In this document: in pieces, positions 25,379-34,066 of the stretch
Numbering within the stretch: the stretch's first letter is position 1
Layout: each line of letters begins with the position of its first letter
Assembly: GCF_017741935.1 (NCBI RefSeq)
Contig: NZ_JAGHMH010000006.1
Span: 310,001-374,000 of the forward strand
From: Rhizobium sp. 16-449-1b
GTDB taxonomy: Bacteria > Pseudomonadota > Alphaproteobacteria > Rhizobiales > Rhizobiaceae
Direction of reading: 5' to 3'
Length of the DNA: 64,000 nt
The notes under the pieces: generated by a model
What the model was told of the DNA's origin: nothing
Databases searched by the model: none
The model's input: only the letters and a program-made list of their open reading frames with translations
Made by a program: the position numbers and the translations under genes

Positions 25379-26453
25379 ACTCGAAAAGCGTCCGCAGGCG
25401 TCGAAGCTCTACGGTCTCGTCTCGCCGCTGCTGGCGCTCATTCTGACGCTGGTTGCCGGCGCGATCATGTTCGAGATCCTGGGCAAGGATCCGATCGAGG
25501 CGCTCGACGCCTTCTTCCTGGAGCCGCTGCTCGAAGTCTGGTCGCTGCACGAACTGGCGATCAAGGCCGCACCTTTGATCATGATCGCCGTCGGCCTGGC
25601 CGTCTGTTATCGCTCCAACAACTGGAACATCGGCGCCGAAGGCCAGTTCACCATGGGCGCGATCACAGGCTCGATCCTGCCGATCCTGTTCACCGAATGG
25701 CATTCGCCCTTTGTGCTGCCGCTGATGCTGATCATGGGTGCTCTCGGCGGCGCACTATTCGCCGGCATCCCGGCGCTGCTCAAGGCGCATTTCAACACCA
25801 ACGAGATCCTGACCAGCCTGATGCTGGTCTATATCGCGCAGCTCTTTCTCGACTGGCTGATCCGCGGCGCCTGGCGCAATCCTGCCGGCTTCAACTTCCC
25901 AGAAAGCGTCTCCTTTCCGCCCGAAGCGGTGCTGCCGGCGATCTGGGAAGAATCCGGCCGTGCTCATTGGGCCTTCATCTTCGCGATCATTGCCGCGATC
26001 CTCGTTTGGTTCATGCTGAAATACACGCTGAAGGGCTTCGAAATCGTCGTGCTCGGTCAGTCTGAACGGGCAGGGCGCTTTGCCGGTTTCTCGTCGAAAA
26101 AGATGATCTGGTTCAGCTTCCTGTTCTCGGGCGCCCTGGCCGGTCTCGCCGGAATCTCGGAAGTCTCGGGTTCGATCGGCCACCTGCAGCCGGCGATCTC
26201 GCCGGGTTATGGCTTCACCGCGATCATCGTCGCCTTCCTTGGCCGCCTCAATCCGCTCGGGATCATCGCTTCCGGCCTGGTGCTGGCGCTGACCTATCTC
26301 GGCGGTGAGGCGGCGCAGCTGTCGATCGGCGTCTCCGACAAGGTCACCCGCGTTTTCCAGGGGCTGCTGTTGTTCTTCGTCCTGTCCTGCGACACGCTGA
26401 TCGCCTACAAGATCCGCATCGTCTGGTCGCGTGTCCGGGGAGGCGTCGCATGA
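25368..26453 (+). CDS. BMP-family ABC importer permease 1
   Basis: 361-residue inner-membrane permease of the BPD_transp_2 (LivH/YufP-like) family with about eight to ten hydrophobic segments. The ATG at 25368 (MRIELEKRPQ) overlaps the ATPase gene by 11 bases; the longer reading from 25338 is basic and out of family. Its last bases overlap the next permease start (ATGA at 26450-26453). The substrate is inferred from the BMP-type binding protein downstream: purine nucleosides are the best-known ligands of that family. Confidence 0.9.
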   Translation: MRIELEKRPQASKLYGLVSPLLALILTLVAGAIMFEILGKDPIEALDAFFLEPLLEVWSLHELAIKAAPLIMIAVGLAVCYRSNNWNIGAEGQFTMGAITGSILPILFTEWHSPFVLPLMLIMGALGGALFAGIPALLKAHFNTNEILTSLMLVYIAQLFLDWLIRGAWRNPAGFNFPESVSFPPEAVLPAIWEESGRAHWAFIFAIIAAILVWFMLKYTLKGFEIVVLGQSERAGRFAGFSSKKMIWFSFLFSGALAGLAGISEVSGSIGHLQPAISPGYGFTAIIVAFLGRLNPLGIIASGLVLALTYLGGEAAQLSIGVSDKVTRVFQGLLLFFVLSCDTLIAYKIRIVWSRVRGGVA

Positions 26454-27370
26454 GTATTTTCGAAGCCATCCTGCTGACCGTCATCACGGCCTCGACACCG
26501 CTCGTCATCGCAGCCCTCGGCGAATTGGTGACCGAACGCTCCGGCGTGCTGAACCTCGGCGTCGAGGGAATGATGATCATGGGCGCCGTTGCGGCCTTCG
26601 CCGGGGCGCAGATGTCCGGCTCGCCCTATATCGGCCTTCTCGCTGGCATCGCGATGGGCGCTCTCTTCTCGCTGCTCTTCGCCTTCCTGACGCTGACGCT
26701 GGTCGCGAACCAGGTCGCGACAGGTCTGGCGCTCACAATTCTCGGTCTCGGCCTGTCGGGCATGCTCGGCGAGGGCTATGTCAGTGTTCCCGGCGTGCGG
26801 CTTGCGCCGATCGTCGTTCCCTATCTTTCCGACCTTCCCTTCGTCGGCTCGGTGCTCTTCAAGCAGGATCTGACCTTCTACCTGTCGCTGGCGCTGCTCT
26901 TCGGCGTCAGCTGGTTCCTGTTCCGCAGCCGCGCCGGCCTCAAGCTGCGCGCCATCGGCGACAGCCACGGTTCGGCGCATGCGCTTGGGATCAGCGTCAT
27001 CCGCACCCGCTATCTCGCGGTGATGTTTGGTGGCGCCTGCGCCGGGCTTGCCGGTGCGCAGCTGTCGCTGGTCTATACGCCGCAATGGGTGGAGAACATG
27101 TCATCAGGCCGCGGCTGGATCACGCTGGCGCTGGTGGTCTTCGCATCGTGGCGTCCGTGGCGGGTGTTCGCCGGCGGCTATCTCTTCGGCGCGGTCACCA
27201 TCCTGCAGCTGCATGCCCAGGCATTCGGTATCGGTATTCCGGCACAGTTCCTGTCGATGCTGCCTTATGCGGCCACTATTGTGGTTCTCGTCATCATTTC
27301 TCATAATCGGCGCACGACGCTGATCAACACGCCGGCGTCCCTGGGAAAACCATTCGTCCCGGAACGATAG
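26450..27370 (+). CDS. BMP-family ABC importer permease 2
   Basis: 306-residue second permease (YufQ-like), with about eight membrane segments and the family start with ERSGVLNLGVEGMMIMGA near residue 29. It forms a heterodimeric channel with the gene upstream. ATGA overlap gives translational coupling; an AGG site is 7 bases before ATG. The binding-protein gene follows after 45 bases. Confidence 0.92.
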   Translation: MSIFEAILLTVITASTPLVIAALGELVTERSGVLNLGVEGMMIMGAVAAFAGAQMSGSPYIGLLAGIAMGALFSLLFAFLTLTLVANQVATGLALTILGLGLSGMLGEGYVSVPGVRLAPIVVPYLSDLPFVGSVLFKQDLTFYLSLALLFGVSWFLFRSRAGLKLRAIGDSHGSAHALGISVIRTRYLAVMFGGACAGLAGAQLSLVYTPQWVENMSSGRGWITLALVVFASWRPWRVFAGGYLFGAVTILQLHAQAFGIGIPAQFLSMLPYAATIVVLVIISHNRRTTLINTPASLGKPFVPER

Positions 27371-27415
27371 AACAAGAACAAACGAACTCAGAAATTCCAA
27401 ACCACAGGGGTTACC

Positions 27416-28489
27416 ATGAAAAGACTAGCATTCGCATTTGCCGCTTCGGCAGCTGCCATCCTGAGCGTCGGCTCGGCCGCCCAGGCAGCCGACAAGACCA
27501 AGGTCTGCTTCGTCTACGTCGGCTCGCACACCGACGGCGGCTACTCGCAGGCGCACGACCTCGGCCGCCAGCAGATCCAGAAGGAATTCGGCGACAAGAT
27601 CGACACGCCGTATCTCGAAAACGTTCCTGAAGGCCCGGATGCCGAGCGCGCCATCGAGCGTCTCGCCCGCTCCGGCTGCAAGCTGATCTTCACCACCTCG
27701 TTCGGCTTCATGGACGCCACCGTCAAGGTTGCCGCCAAGTTCCCGGATGTGAAGTTCGAGCACGGCACCGGCTACAAATCCGGCCCGAACCTTGCGACCT
27801 ACAACTCGCGCTTCTACGAAGGCCGCTACATTCTCGGCCAGATCGCCGCCAAGACCTCGAAGAACCACGGCGCCGCCTACATCGCCTCGTTCCCGATCCC
27901 GGAAGTGGTCATGGGCATCAACTCCTTCGAGCAGGGCGCGAAGTCCGTCGATCCTGATTTCAAGCTCAAGGTCATCTGGGTCAACACCTGGTTCGACCCG
28001 GGCAAGGAAGCTGATGCCGCCAAGGCCATGGTCGACCAGGGCGTCGACGTCTTGACGCAGCACACCGACACGACGGCCCCGATGCAGGTTGCCGAAGAAC
28101 GCGGCATCCATGCGTTCGGCCAGGCTTCCGACATGATCGCGGCCGGCCCGAAGGCGCAGCTGACGGCAATCGTCGACACCTGGGGCAACTACTACTCCAA
28201 GCGCGTTCACGCGCTCTTGGACGGTACCTGGAAGTCCGAGCAGAGCTGGGACGGCCTGAAGGATAACATCCTCAAGATGGCCGACTACACCAACATGCCT
28301 GACGACGTGAAGAAGATGGCGCAGGATACTGAAGCCAAGATCAAGTCGGGCGAGATTCACCCCTTCACCGGCCCGATCAACAAGCAGGACGGCACCCCGT
28401 GGCTGAAGGCCGGCGAGAAGGCTGACGACGCCACGCTGCTCGGCATGAACTTCTACGTCGAAGGCGTGGACGACAAGCTGCCGAAGTGA
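27416..28489 (+). CDS. BMP-family substrate-binding protein
   Basis: Periplasmic binding protein of the basic membrane protein family (BmpA, PnrA, TmpC), whose studied members bind purine nucleosides. A signal peptide of 24 residues ends with AQA before ADKTKVC. There is no lipobox, so it is soluble rather than lipidated. Family features include GPDAERAIERLARSGCKLIF and the HTDTTAP stretch in the C-terminal lobe. 357 residues. AGGGG lies 6 bases before ATG. A strong terminator follows at 28515, ending the pcs/qor/ABC transcript. Confidence 0.92.
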   Translation: MKRLAFAFAASAAAILSVGSAAQAADKTKVCFVYVGSHTDGGYSQAHDLGRQQIQKEFGDKIDTPYLENVPEGPDAERAIERLARSGCKLIFTTSFGFMDATVKVAAKFPDVKFEHGTGYKSGPNLATYNSRFYEGRYILGQIAAKTSKNHGAAYIASFPIPEVVMGINSFEQGAKSVDPDFKLKVIWVNTWFDPGKEADAAKAMVDQGVDVLTQHTDTTAPMQVAEERGIHAFGQASDMIAAGPKAQLTAIVDTWGNYYSKRVHALLDGTWKSEQSWDGLKDNILKMADYTNMPDDVKKMAQDTEAKIKSGEIHPFTGPINKQDGTPWLKAGEKADDATLLGMNFYVEGVDDKLPK

Positions 28490-28514
28490 GCATTTCTCAC
28501 TGTTAGCACATGCG

Positions 28515-28544
28515 AAAGGGCGCTCGTTTCGGGCGCCCTTTTTT
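28515..28544 (+). terminator. Rho-independent terminator after the BMP binding protein
   Basis: Nine-base perfect stem AAAGGGCGC/GCGCCCTTT, 9-base loop, and a run of six T at 28539-28544. It lies 26 bases after the stop codon. Confidence 0.9.
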
Positions 28545-28576
28545 GCTGCATTGCATACCAGAAAGTGCATTTACAA

Positions 28577-28587
28577 AAGTAATACTA
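28577..28587. promoter_or_regulatory. FadR/GntR-type operator candidate before ytfQ
   Basis: AAGTAATACTA contains GT-AAT-AC and fits the published FadR-subfamily consensus TNGTNNNACNA at all fixed positions except the first T. It lies 49 bases before the ytfQ start. A FadR-type regulator is the last gene of this operon. Confidence 0.4.
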
Positions 28588-28635
28588 TATGATTTTCCTA
28601 GTGCGTGCCGCGGGAGGCGGCTTTTGGAGGAAATC

Positions 28636-29598
28636 ATGAAATTCAAGACAGCACTCATGAGTGCCACGGTTTTTGCTGCCTGCATGTTCGGCTCGGCACA
28701 GGCCGCCGAACTGGTTGTCGGCTTCTCGCAGATCGGCTCGGAATCGGGCTGGCGCGCTGCTGAGACGACCGTCACCAAGGAAGAGGCCAAGAAGCGCGGC
28801 ATCGACCTGAAATTCGCCGATGCCCAGCAGAAGCAGGAAAACCAGATCAAGGCGATCCGCTCCTTCATCGCCCAGGGCGTCAACGCCATCCTGCTCGCTC
28901 CTGTCGTCGAAACCGGCTGGGACGCGGTTCTGAAGGAAGCCAAGGAAGCTGATATCCCGGTCATTCTTCTTGACCGCACGATCAAGGCGCCTGAGGATCT
29001 CTACCTGACGGCCGTAACCTCTGACCAGGTTCACGAAGGCAAGGTTGCCGGTGACTGGCTCGTGAAGACCGTTGCCGACAAGAAGTGCAACATCGTCGAG
29101 CTTCAGGGCACCACCGGCTCCTCGCCGGCCATCGCTCGCAAGAAGGGCTTCGAGGAAGCCATTGCCGGCAAGTCGAACTTCAAGATCGTTCGCAGCCAGA
29201 CCGGCGACTTTACCCGCACCAAGGGTAAGGAAGTTATGGAAAGCTTCCTGAAGGCTGAGAACGGCGGCAAGGATATTTGCGCCCTCTACGCCCATAACGA
29301 CGACATGGCTGTCGGCGGTATCCAGGCGATCAAGGAAGCCGGCCTGAAGCCGGGCAAGGACATCCTCGTCGTCTCGATCGACTCCGTTCCTGACATCTTC
29401 AAGGCAATGGAAGCCGGCGAAGCCAACGCGACCGTCGAGCTGACGCCGAACATGGCAGGCCCGGCATTCGACGCGCTCGACGCTTACCTCAAGGACAAGA
29501 AGGCTCCGGCCAAGTGGATCCAGACAGAATCGAAGCTCTACACCCAGGCTGACGATCCGAAGAAGGTCTACGAGTCCAAGAAGGGCCTCGGCTACTGA
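28636..29598 (+). CDS. ytfQ: Galactofuranose-type ABC importer, substrate-binding protein
   Basis: Periplasmic sugar-binding protein closely resembling E. coli YtfQ, which binds galactofuranose. Shared blocks include FSQIGSESGWRAAET, QQKQENQIKAIRSF, SQTGDFTRTKGKEVMESF and ELTPNMAGPAFDAL. The signal peptide ends at AQA before AELVVGF. 320 residues. ATG 28636 has TGGAGG 5 bases upstream, so the longer reading from 28510 is rejected. First gene of ytfQ-ytfR-ytfT-yjfF-gntR. A 12-base hairpin after it may make it the most expressed gene of the operon. Confidence 0.93.
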   Translation: MKFKTALMSATVFAACMFGSAQAAELVVGFSQIGSESGWRAAETTVTKEEAKKRGIDLKFADAQQKQENQIKAIRSFIAQGVNAILLAPVVETGWDAVLKEAKEADIPVILLDRTIKAPEDLYLTAVTSDQVHEGKVAGDWLVKTVADKKCNIVELQGTTGSSPAIARKKGFEEAIAGKSNFKIVRSQTGDFTRTKGKEVMESFLKAENGGKDICALYAHNDDMAVGGIQAIKEAGLKPGKDILVVSIDSVPDIFKAMEAGEANATVELTPNMAGPAFDALDAYLKDKKAPAKWIQTESKLYTQADDPKKVYESKKGLGY

Positions 29599-29611
29599 TC
29601 TGACACATGAA

Positions 29612-29640
29612 CCGCACCGGTCCGTCATGGACCGGTGCGG
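29612..29640 (+). other. Strong intercistronic stem-loop between ytfQ and ytfR
   Basis: Perfect 12-base stem CCGCACCGGTCC/GGACCGGTGCGG with a 5-base loop GTCAT, 14 bases after the ytfQ stop. No T-run follows, so it looks like an mRNA-stabilising or partial-termination hairpin rather than a full terminator. Such hairpins are common after binding-protein genes. Confidence 0.7.
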
Positions 29641-29718
29641 AACTGCCGCGAACGCTGCCAGACATCATGTCGGGTTGCTATCAGGCCATGTCGGTCAATA
29701 TCAGGAAAAGCCCACTTG

Positions 29719-31242
29719 ATGATTCACAATTTCGAGAACGTCCTTGCCGCATCAGGCATATCGAAATTCTTCCCCGGAGCCGTCGCTCTCGACAAGGTCG
29801 ATTTCACCCTTCGCAAGGGCGAAGTGCACGCGCTGCTCGGTGAAAACGGCGCCGGAAAATCGACGCTGATCAAGTGCATTACCGGTGCTTATCGCCGCGA
29901 CGAAGGCAGCCTCACGCTTGATGGCGCCGAGATCGATCCGGCTGATACCCTTGCTGCGCAGCGACTTGGCATCGGAACGGTGTATCAGGAGGTCAATCTC
30001 CTTTCCAATTTGAGCGTCGCGGAGAACCTGTTTCTCGGACGCCAGCCGAAGCGTTTCGGCATGATCGACGTTTCCGCCATGAACCGCCAGGCGCGCGAGT
30101 TGCTGCGACAATATGGCATGGAGATAGACGTCACCGCGCAGCTCGATCGCTTCTCCGTCGCCGTCCAGCAGGTCGTGGCCATTGCCCGCGCCGTCGATCT
30201 CTCCGGCAAGGTGCTGATCCTCGACGAACCGACGGCGAGCCTCGACGCCCAGGAAGTGGCGATGCTTTTCGGCATATTGCGCGACCTGAAGAAACGCGGC
30301 CTGGGCATCGTTTTCATCACCCACTTCCTCGAGCAGGTCTACGACATCAGCGACCGCATCACGGTGCTGCGCAACGGCAAGCTGGTCGGCACACGCGAGA
30401 AGGCCGAACTGCCGCGCCAAGGCCTGATCTCGATGATGCTCGGCCACGAATTGGCGCATGCCGAAGCCGCCGTGAAGGAACGCAGCGTCGCTGCCGGTCC
30501 CGTGAAATACAGCTTCGAGGGATACGGCAAGCGCGGCAAGGTGAAGCCCTTCGACCTGAACGTGCGCGTCGGCGAGGTCGTCGGCGTCGCCGGCCTGCTT
30601 GGCTCGGGACGCACGGAAACGGCTGAGCTTCTCTTCGGTATCGAGAACGCCGATAGCGGCACCGCCAAGGTCGATGGCAAGCCGGTCGCTCTCTCCAACC
30701 CACGCGCGGCGATCCGCGCCGGTTTCGGCTTCTGCCCCGAGGATCGCAAGACCGATGGCATCATCGGCGATCTCTCGATCCGCGAGAACATCGCGCTGGC
30801 GCTGCAGGCACGCCGGGGATGGGCGCGGCCGCTGTCGCGCGGCGAGCAGAACACGCTTGCCGACCAGTACATCAAGGCGCTCGACATCCGCACCACGGAC
30901 CGCGAAAAACCGATCCGTCTGCTGTCAGGCGGCAACCAGCAGAAGGCGATCCTCGCCCGCTGGCTGGCCACCAATCCCGACTTCCTGATCCTCGACGAGC
31001 CCACCCGCGGCATCGACGTCGGCGCCCATGCCGAGATCATAAGGCTGATCGAGGAGCTCTGCGAAAGGGGCATGTCCTTGATCGTCATTTCATCGGAATT
31101 AGAAGAGCTTATCGCCTATAGTTCACGTATTTTGGTATTGCGGGACCGCGAGCACGTGGCGGAGTTGACGGGTGAAAACGTCAGCACGTCGCGCATCGTC
31201 CAGGCAATTGCCGCCGTGCAGAAAAAGACGGAGGACGCATGA
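29719..31242 (+). CDS. ytfR: Galactofuranose-type ABC importer, duplicated ATPase
   Basis: 507-residue sugar ABC ATPase of the carbohydrate-uptake-2 class. First domain: GENGAGKST (about 41-49), VYQEVNLL and ILDEPTASLD. Second domain: degenerate P-loop LLGSGRTETAE, signature LSGGNQQKAILARW and ILDEPTRGIDVGA. ATG 29719 (MIHNFENV) is used; the ribosome-binding site is weak (AGGAAAA 12 bases away). The upstream reading from 29635 runs through the hairpin region. Overlaps ytfT by ATGA. Confidence 0.92.
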   Translation: MIHNFENVLAASGISKFFPGAVALDKVDFTLRKGEVHALLGENGAGKSTLIKCITGAYRRDEGSLTLDGAEIDPADTLAAQRLGIGTVYQEVNLLSNLSVAENLFLGRQPKRFGMIDVSAMNRQARELLRQYGMEIDVTAQLDRFSVAVQQVVAIARAVDLSGKVLILDEPTASLDAQEVAMLFGILRDLKKRGLGIVFITHFLEQVYDISDRITVLRNGKLVGTREKAELPRQGLISMMLGHELAHAEAAVKERSVAAGPVKYSFEGYGKRGKVKPFDLNVRVGEVVGVAGLLGSGRTETAELLFGIENADSGTAKVDGKPVALSNPRAAIRAGFGFCPEDRKTDGIIGDLSIRENIALALQARRGWARPLSRGEQNTLADQYIKALDIRTTDREKPIRLLSGGNQQKAILARWLATNPDFLILDEPTRGIDVGAHAEIIRLIEELCERGMSLIVISSELEELIAYSSRILVLRDREHVAELTGENVSTSRIVQAIAAVQKKTEDA

Positions 31243-32255
31243 CGTCGTCACAGAAGGCGCTGCTCATCCGCCTCGCACCGCAACTGATCGCCCTAGCGGT
31301 CATATTGCTGTTGAACTTCATAATGTTCCCGCAGTTTTTTAATGTCACCATTCAAAATGGCCGGCTCTACGGCAGCTTGATCGACGTCCTGAACCGCGGC
31401 GCTCCGGTAGCGCTGCTTGCAATCGGCATGACGCTCGTTATCGCCACCAAGGGCATAGACCTCTCCGTCGGCGCGGTCATCGCCATTTGCGGCGCCGTCG
31501 CAGCGTCGTCGATCGTTTCAGGCAACTCGCTCGCCTGGACGCTGGTGCTGACGCTGCTGATCGGTCTCGCTTGCGGCGTCTGGAACGGCTTCCTAGTGGC
31601 GATCCTCAACATCCAGCCGATCATTGCCACGCTGGTGCTTATGGTTGCCGGTCGCGGCATCGCGCAGCTGATCACCGAAGGCGTGATCATGACCTTCAAC
31701 GATGACGGTCTGATCTTCTTCGGCAGCGGCTCCTTCGCCTTCATGCCGATGCCCGTTGTCATCTGGTTAGTTGTCGGCGTTCTGGTCACGCTACTTGTCC
31801 GCCGCACCGCACTCGGCATGCTCGTCGAGGCAACCGGCATCAACCGCCGCGCAAGCACTCTGTCGGGCGTCCGCACGCCGGTGCTGCTGATGGCGGTCTA
31901 CATGCTGAGCGGACTTTGCGCGGCGATCGCCGGCATCATCGTCGCTGCCGACATCAAGGGCGCCGATGCCAACAATGCCGGCCTCTGGCTCGAGCTCGAC
32001 GCGATCCTCGCGGTCGTCGTCGGCGGTAACTCGCTGCTCGGCGGCCGCTTCAGCATCGTCGGTTCGCTCATCGGCGCGATGATCATCCAGGCGGTCAACA
32101 CCGGCATCCTGCTCTCGGGCTTCCCGCCGGAGTTCAACCTGATCATCAAGGCGGTGATCGTTCTGGTCATCCTGGTGATCCAGTCGCCGGCCGTGCAATC
32201 GGCAGCTGTCTTTGTGGGGCGTCGCTCCAGCCCGAGAGGGGAACTGCAGAAATGA
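31239..32255 (+). CDS. ytfT: Galactofuranose-type ABC importer permease
   Basis: 338-residue permease (BPD_transp_2 family), about ten hydrophobic segments, with the ATKGIDLSVGAVIAICGA family motif near residue 67. Partners with YjfF to form the channel. ATGA overlaps on both sides (31239 and 32252) show an operon with coupled translation. Confidence 0.9.
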   Translation: MTSSQKALLIRLAPQLIALAVILLLNFIMFPQFFNVTIQNGRLYGSLIDVLNRGAPVALLAIGMTLVIATKGIDLSVGAVIAICGAVAASSIVSGNSLAWTLVLTLLIGLACGVWNGFLVAILNIQPIIATLVLMVAGRGIAQLITEGVIMTFNDDGLIFFGSGSFAFMPMPVVIWLVVGVLVTLLVRRTALGMLVEATGINRRASTLSGVRTPVLLMAVYMLSGLCAAIAGIIVAADIKGADANNAGLWLELDAILAVVVGGNSLLGGRFSIVGSLIGAMIIQAVNTGILLSGFPPEFNLIIKAVIVLVILVIQSPAVQSAAVFVGRRSSPRGELQK

Positions 32256-33220
32256 ATTCGAAATACCTGCCGCTTCTCGCGACAATCGTGATCTTCATCC
32301 TCTCCTACGCGGTCTGCGCCATGCAGTATCCGAGCATGCTGTCGACGCGCGTGGTCGGCAACCTTCTGACCGACAACGCCTTCCTCGGCATTGCCGCAGT
32401 CGGCATGACCTTCGTGATCATCTCGGGTGGTATCGACCTCTCGATCGGCTCGGTCATCGCCTTCACCGGCGTATTCCTCGCCGTCATCCTGCAGAACACC
32501 GGCATTCATCCGCTGGTCGCTTTCGCGCTGGTGCTCGTCATCACCACCGCCTTCGGGGCGGCGATGGGCGCCGTGATCCACTATCTGCAGATGCCGGCCT
32601 TCATCGTCACGCTCGCCGGCATGTTCCTGGCGCGCGGCATGGCCTTCGTGCTCTCCATCGACAGCATCCCGATTGGCCACGATTATTACAACACGCTGTC
32701 GGGTCTCTATTACAAGCTGCCCGGCGGCGGCCGACTCACTTTGATCGGCGCGGTGATGCTCCTGGTTTTTGCGGTTGGCATCTTCATCGCCCACCGCACC
32801 CGCTTCGGCACCAACGTTTACGCGCTTGGCGGCGGGGCGCACACGGCGCAGTTGATGGGTGTGCCGGTTGGTCGCACCACAATTCAGATTTATGCGCTTT
32901 CCGGCTTCCTTGCCGGCCTGTCCGGAATCGTTTTTTCCCTCTATACGTCCGCCGGCTACTCGTTGGCGGCTGTCGGTGTCGAGCTCGATGCCATCGCGGC
33001 GGTTGTCATTGGGGGCACTTTGCTGACGGGTGGAGCGGGATTTGTAGCAGGGACCTTTATCGGGCTCCTGATACAGGGGTTGATTCAGACCTACATCACC
33101 TTCGATGGAACACTCTCCAGTTGGTGGACGAAGATACTGATCGGCCTGCTGCTTTTTGCATTCATCCTGATGCAGAAAGCCATCCTGTTCCTCTCAAGTT
33201 TGAACAAGAGGTATGCCTGA
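32252..33220 (+). CDS. yjfF: Galactofuranose-type ABC importer permease
   Basis: 322-residue second permease of the system, about nine to ten membrane segments, with the ISGGIDLSIGSVIAFTG motif near residue 57. Order QRT-YjfF is the same as in E. coli. Its last 8 bases overlap the regulator gene. No galactofuranose or galactose catabolic enzyme is next to it, so the sugar must be metabolised by enzymes elsewhere. Confidence 0.92.
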   Translation: MNSKYLPLLATIVIFILSYAVCAMQYPSMLSTRVVGNLLTDNAFLGIAAVGMTFVIISGGIDLSIGSVIAFTGVFLAVILQNTGIHPLVAFALVLVITTAFGAAMGAVIHYLQMPAFIVTLAGMFLARGMAFVLSIDSIPIGHDYYNTLSGLYYKLPGGGRLTLIGAVMLLVFAVGIFIAHRTRFGTNVYALGGGAHTAQLMGVPVGRTTIQIYALSGFLAGLSGIVFSLYTSAGYSLAAVGVELDAIAAVVIGGTLLTGGAGFVAGTFIGLLIQGLIQTYITFDGTLSSWWTKILIGLLLFAFILMQKAILFLSSLNKRYA

Positions 33221-33986
33221 CGGGGGCCGTGGCTTGCGCAATCGAATTCTGGACACCGGGAAGACACAACGCCGATCTCGCACCAGCCACGCACAGGTGG
33301 TGGACGAACTCGGTCGCGCCATCGTCGCCGGCACCTATCCTGTCGGGAGCATCCTTCCTGGCGACATCGAACTCGCGCAGCGCTTCAAGGTGTCCCGCAC
33401 GGTTCTTCGCGAAACGATGAAGACGCTGGCCGCCAAAGGCATGATCGTTGCCAAGGCGCGCGTCGGCACCCGCGTCACCGAAAAGAGCCAGTGGAACATG
33501 TTCGACAGCGAGGTGATCGCCTGGCACTTCGATGACGACGTGACCGAGGAGTTCCTGCTGCAGCTTTACGATATTCGGCTGGCCGTCGAACCTTTCGCGG
33601 CTGGCCTCGCGGCCGAGCGGGCAACGCCTGAGGAGATCGCGCTTCTGACCGATCTCGCCAAGGAGATGGCGGCGCCCGATCATACGACCGAGAGCCTGGC
33701 GATGGCCGATCTCGAGTTCCACCTCGCCGTCGCCGATGCCGCGCACAATCCTTTCATGCATACGCTCGGCAGCCTGATCGAGGCCGCACTCGTCGGCATG
33801 TTCCGCATCAGCACGCCGCCCTCGCAGAGCGGCTTCTCGAACATCGCCGAAACGCATATGCGCATCGTCAAGGCGATCGCGGCAGGCGACGTGCCGGCCG
33901 CCCGTTCAGCGATGGAGGCGGTCATCGTCGAGGGTCGCGATCATGTGCATGACGCCTACGCCGGAATGACCAAGGTATCGGCCTAA
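33213..33986 (+). CDS. GntR-family regulator, FadR-type FCD domain
   Basis: 257-residue regulator. A winged helix-turn-helix at about 25-95 (FKVSRTVLRETMKTLAAKGMI) is followed by a helical FCD domain at about 110-245 with the D-x3-H pattern in DLEFHLAVADAA and a later THMRIV His. Overlap with yjfF makes it part of the sugar operon, so it very likely controls that operon in response to the sugar or a derivative. The FadR-type site at 28577 would be its operator. The ATG at 33213 has AAGAGG very close; a TTG at 33234 is an alternative start. Confidence 0.87.
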   Translation: MPDGGRGLRNRILDTGKTQRRSRTSHAQVVDELGRAIVAGTYPVGSILPGDIELAQRFKVSRTVLRETMKTLAAKGMIVAKARVGTRVTEKSQWNMFDSEVIAWHFDDDVTEEFLLQLYDIRLAVEPFAAGLAAERATPEEIALLTDLAKEMAAPDHTTESLAMADLEFHLAVADAAHNPFMHTLGSLIEAALVGMFRISTPPSQSGFSNIAETHMRIVKAIAAGDVPAARSAMEAVIVEGRDHVHDAYAGMTKVSA

Positions 33987-34066
33987 TCCATTTTGATCTT
34001 TGTCCCGTGTTCGTCTTGCTGCTATGAGGCGGCAACGCGCCTGTAACGGATTCTTGGGAGCAGACC

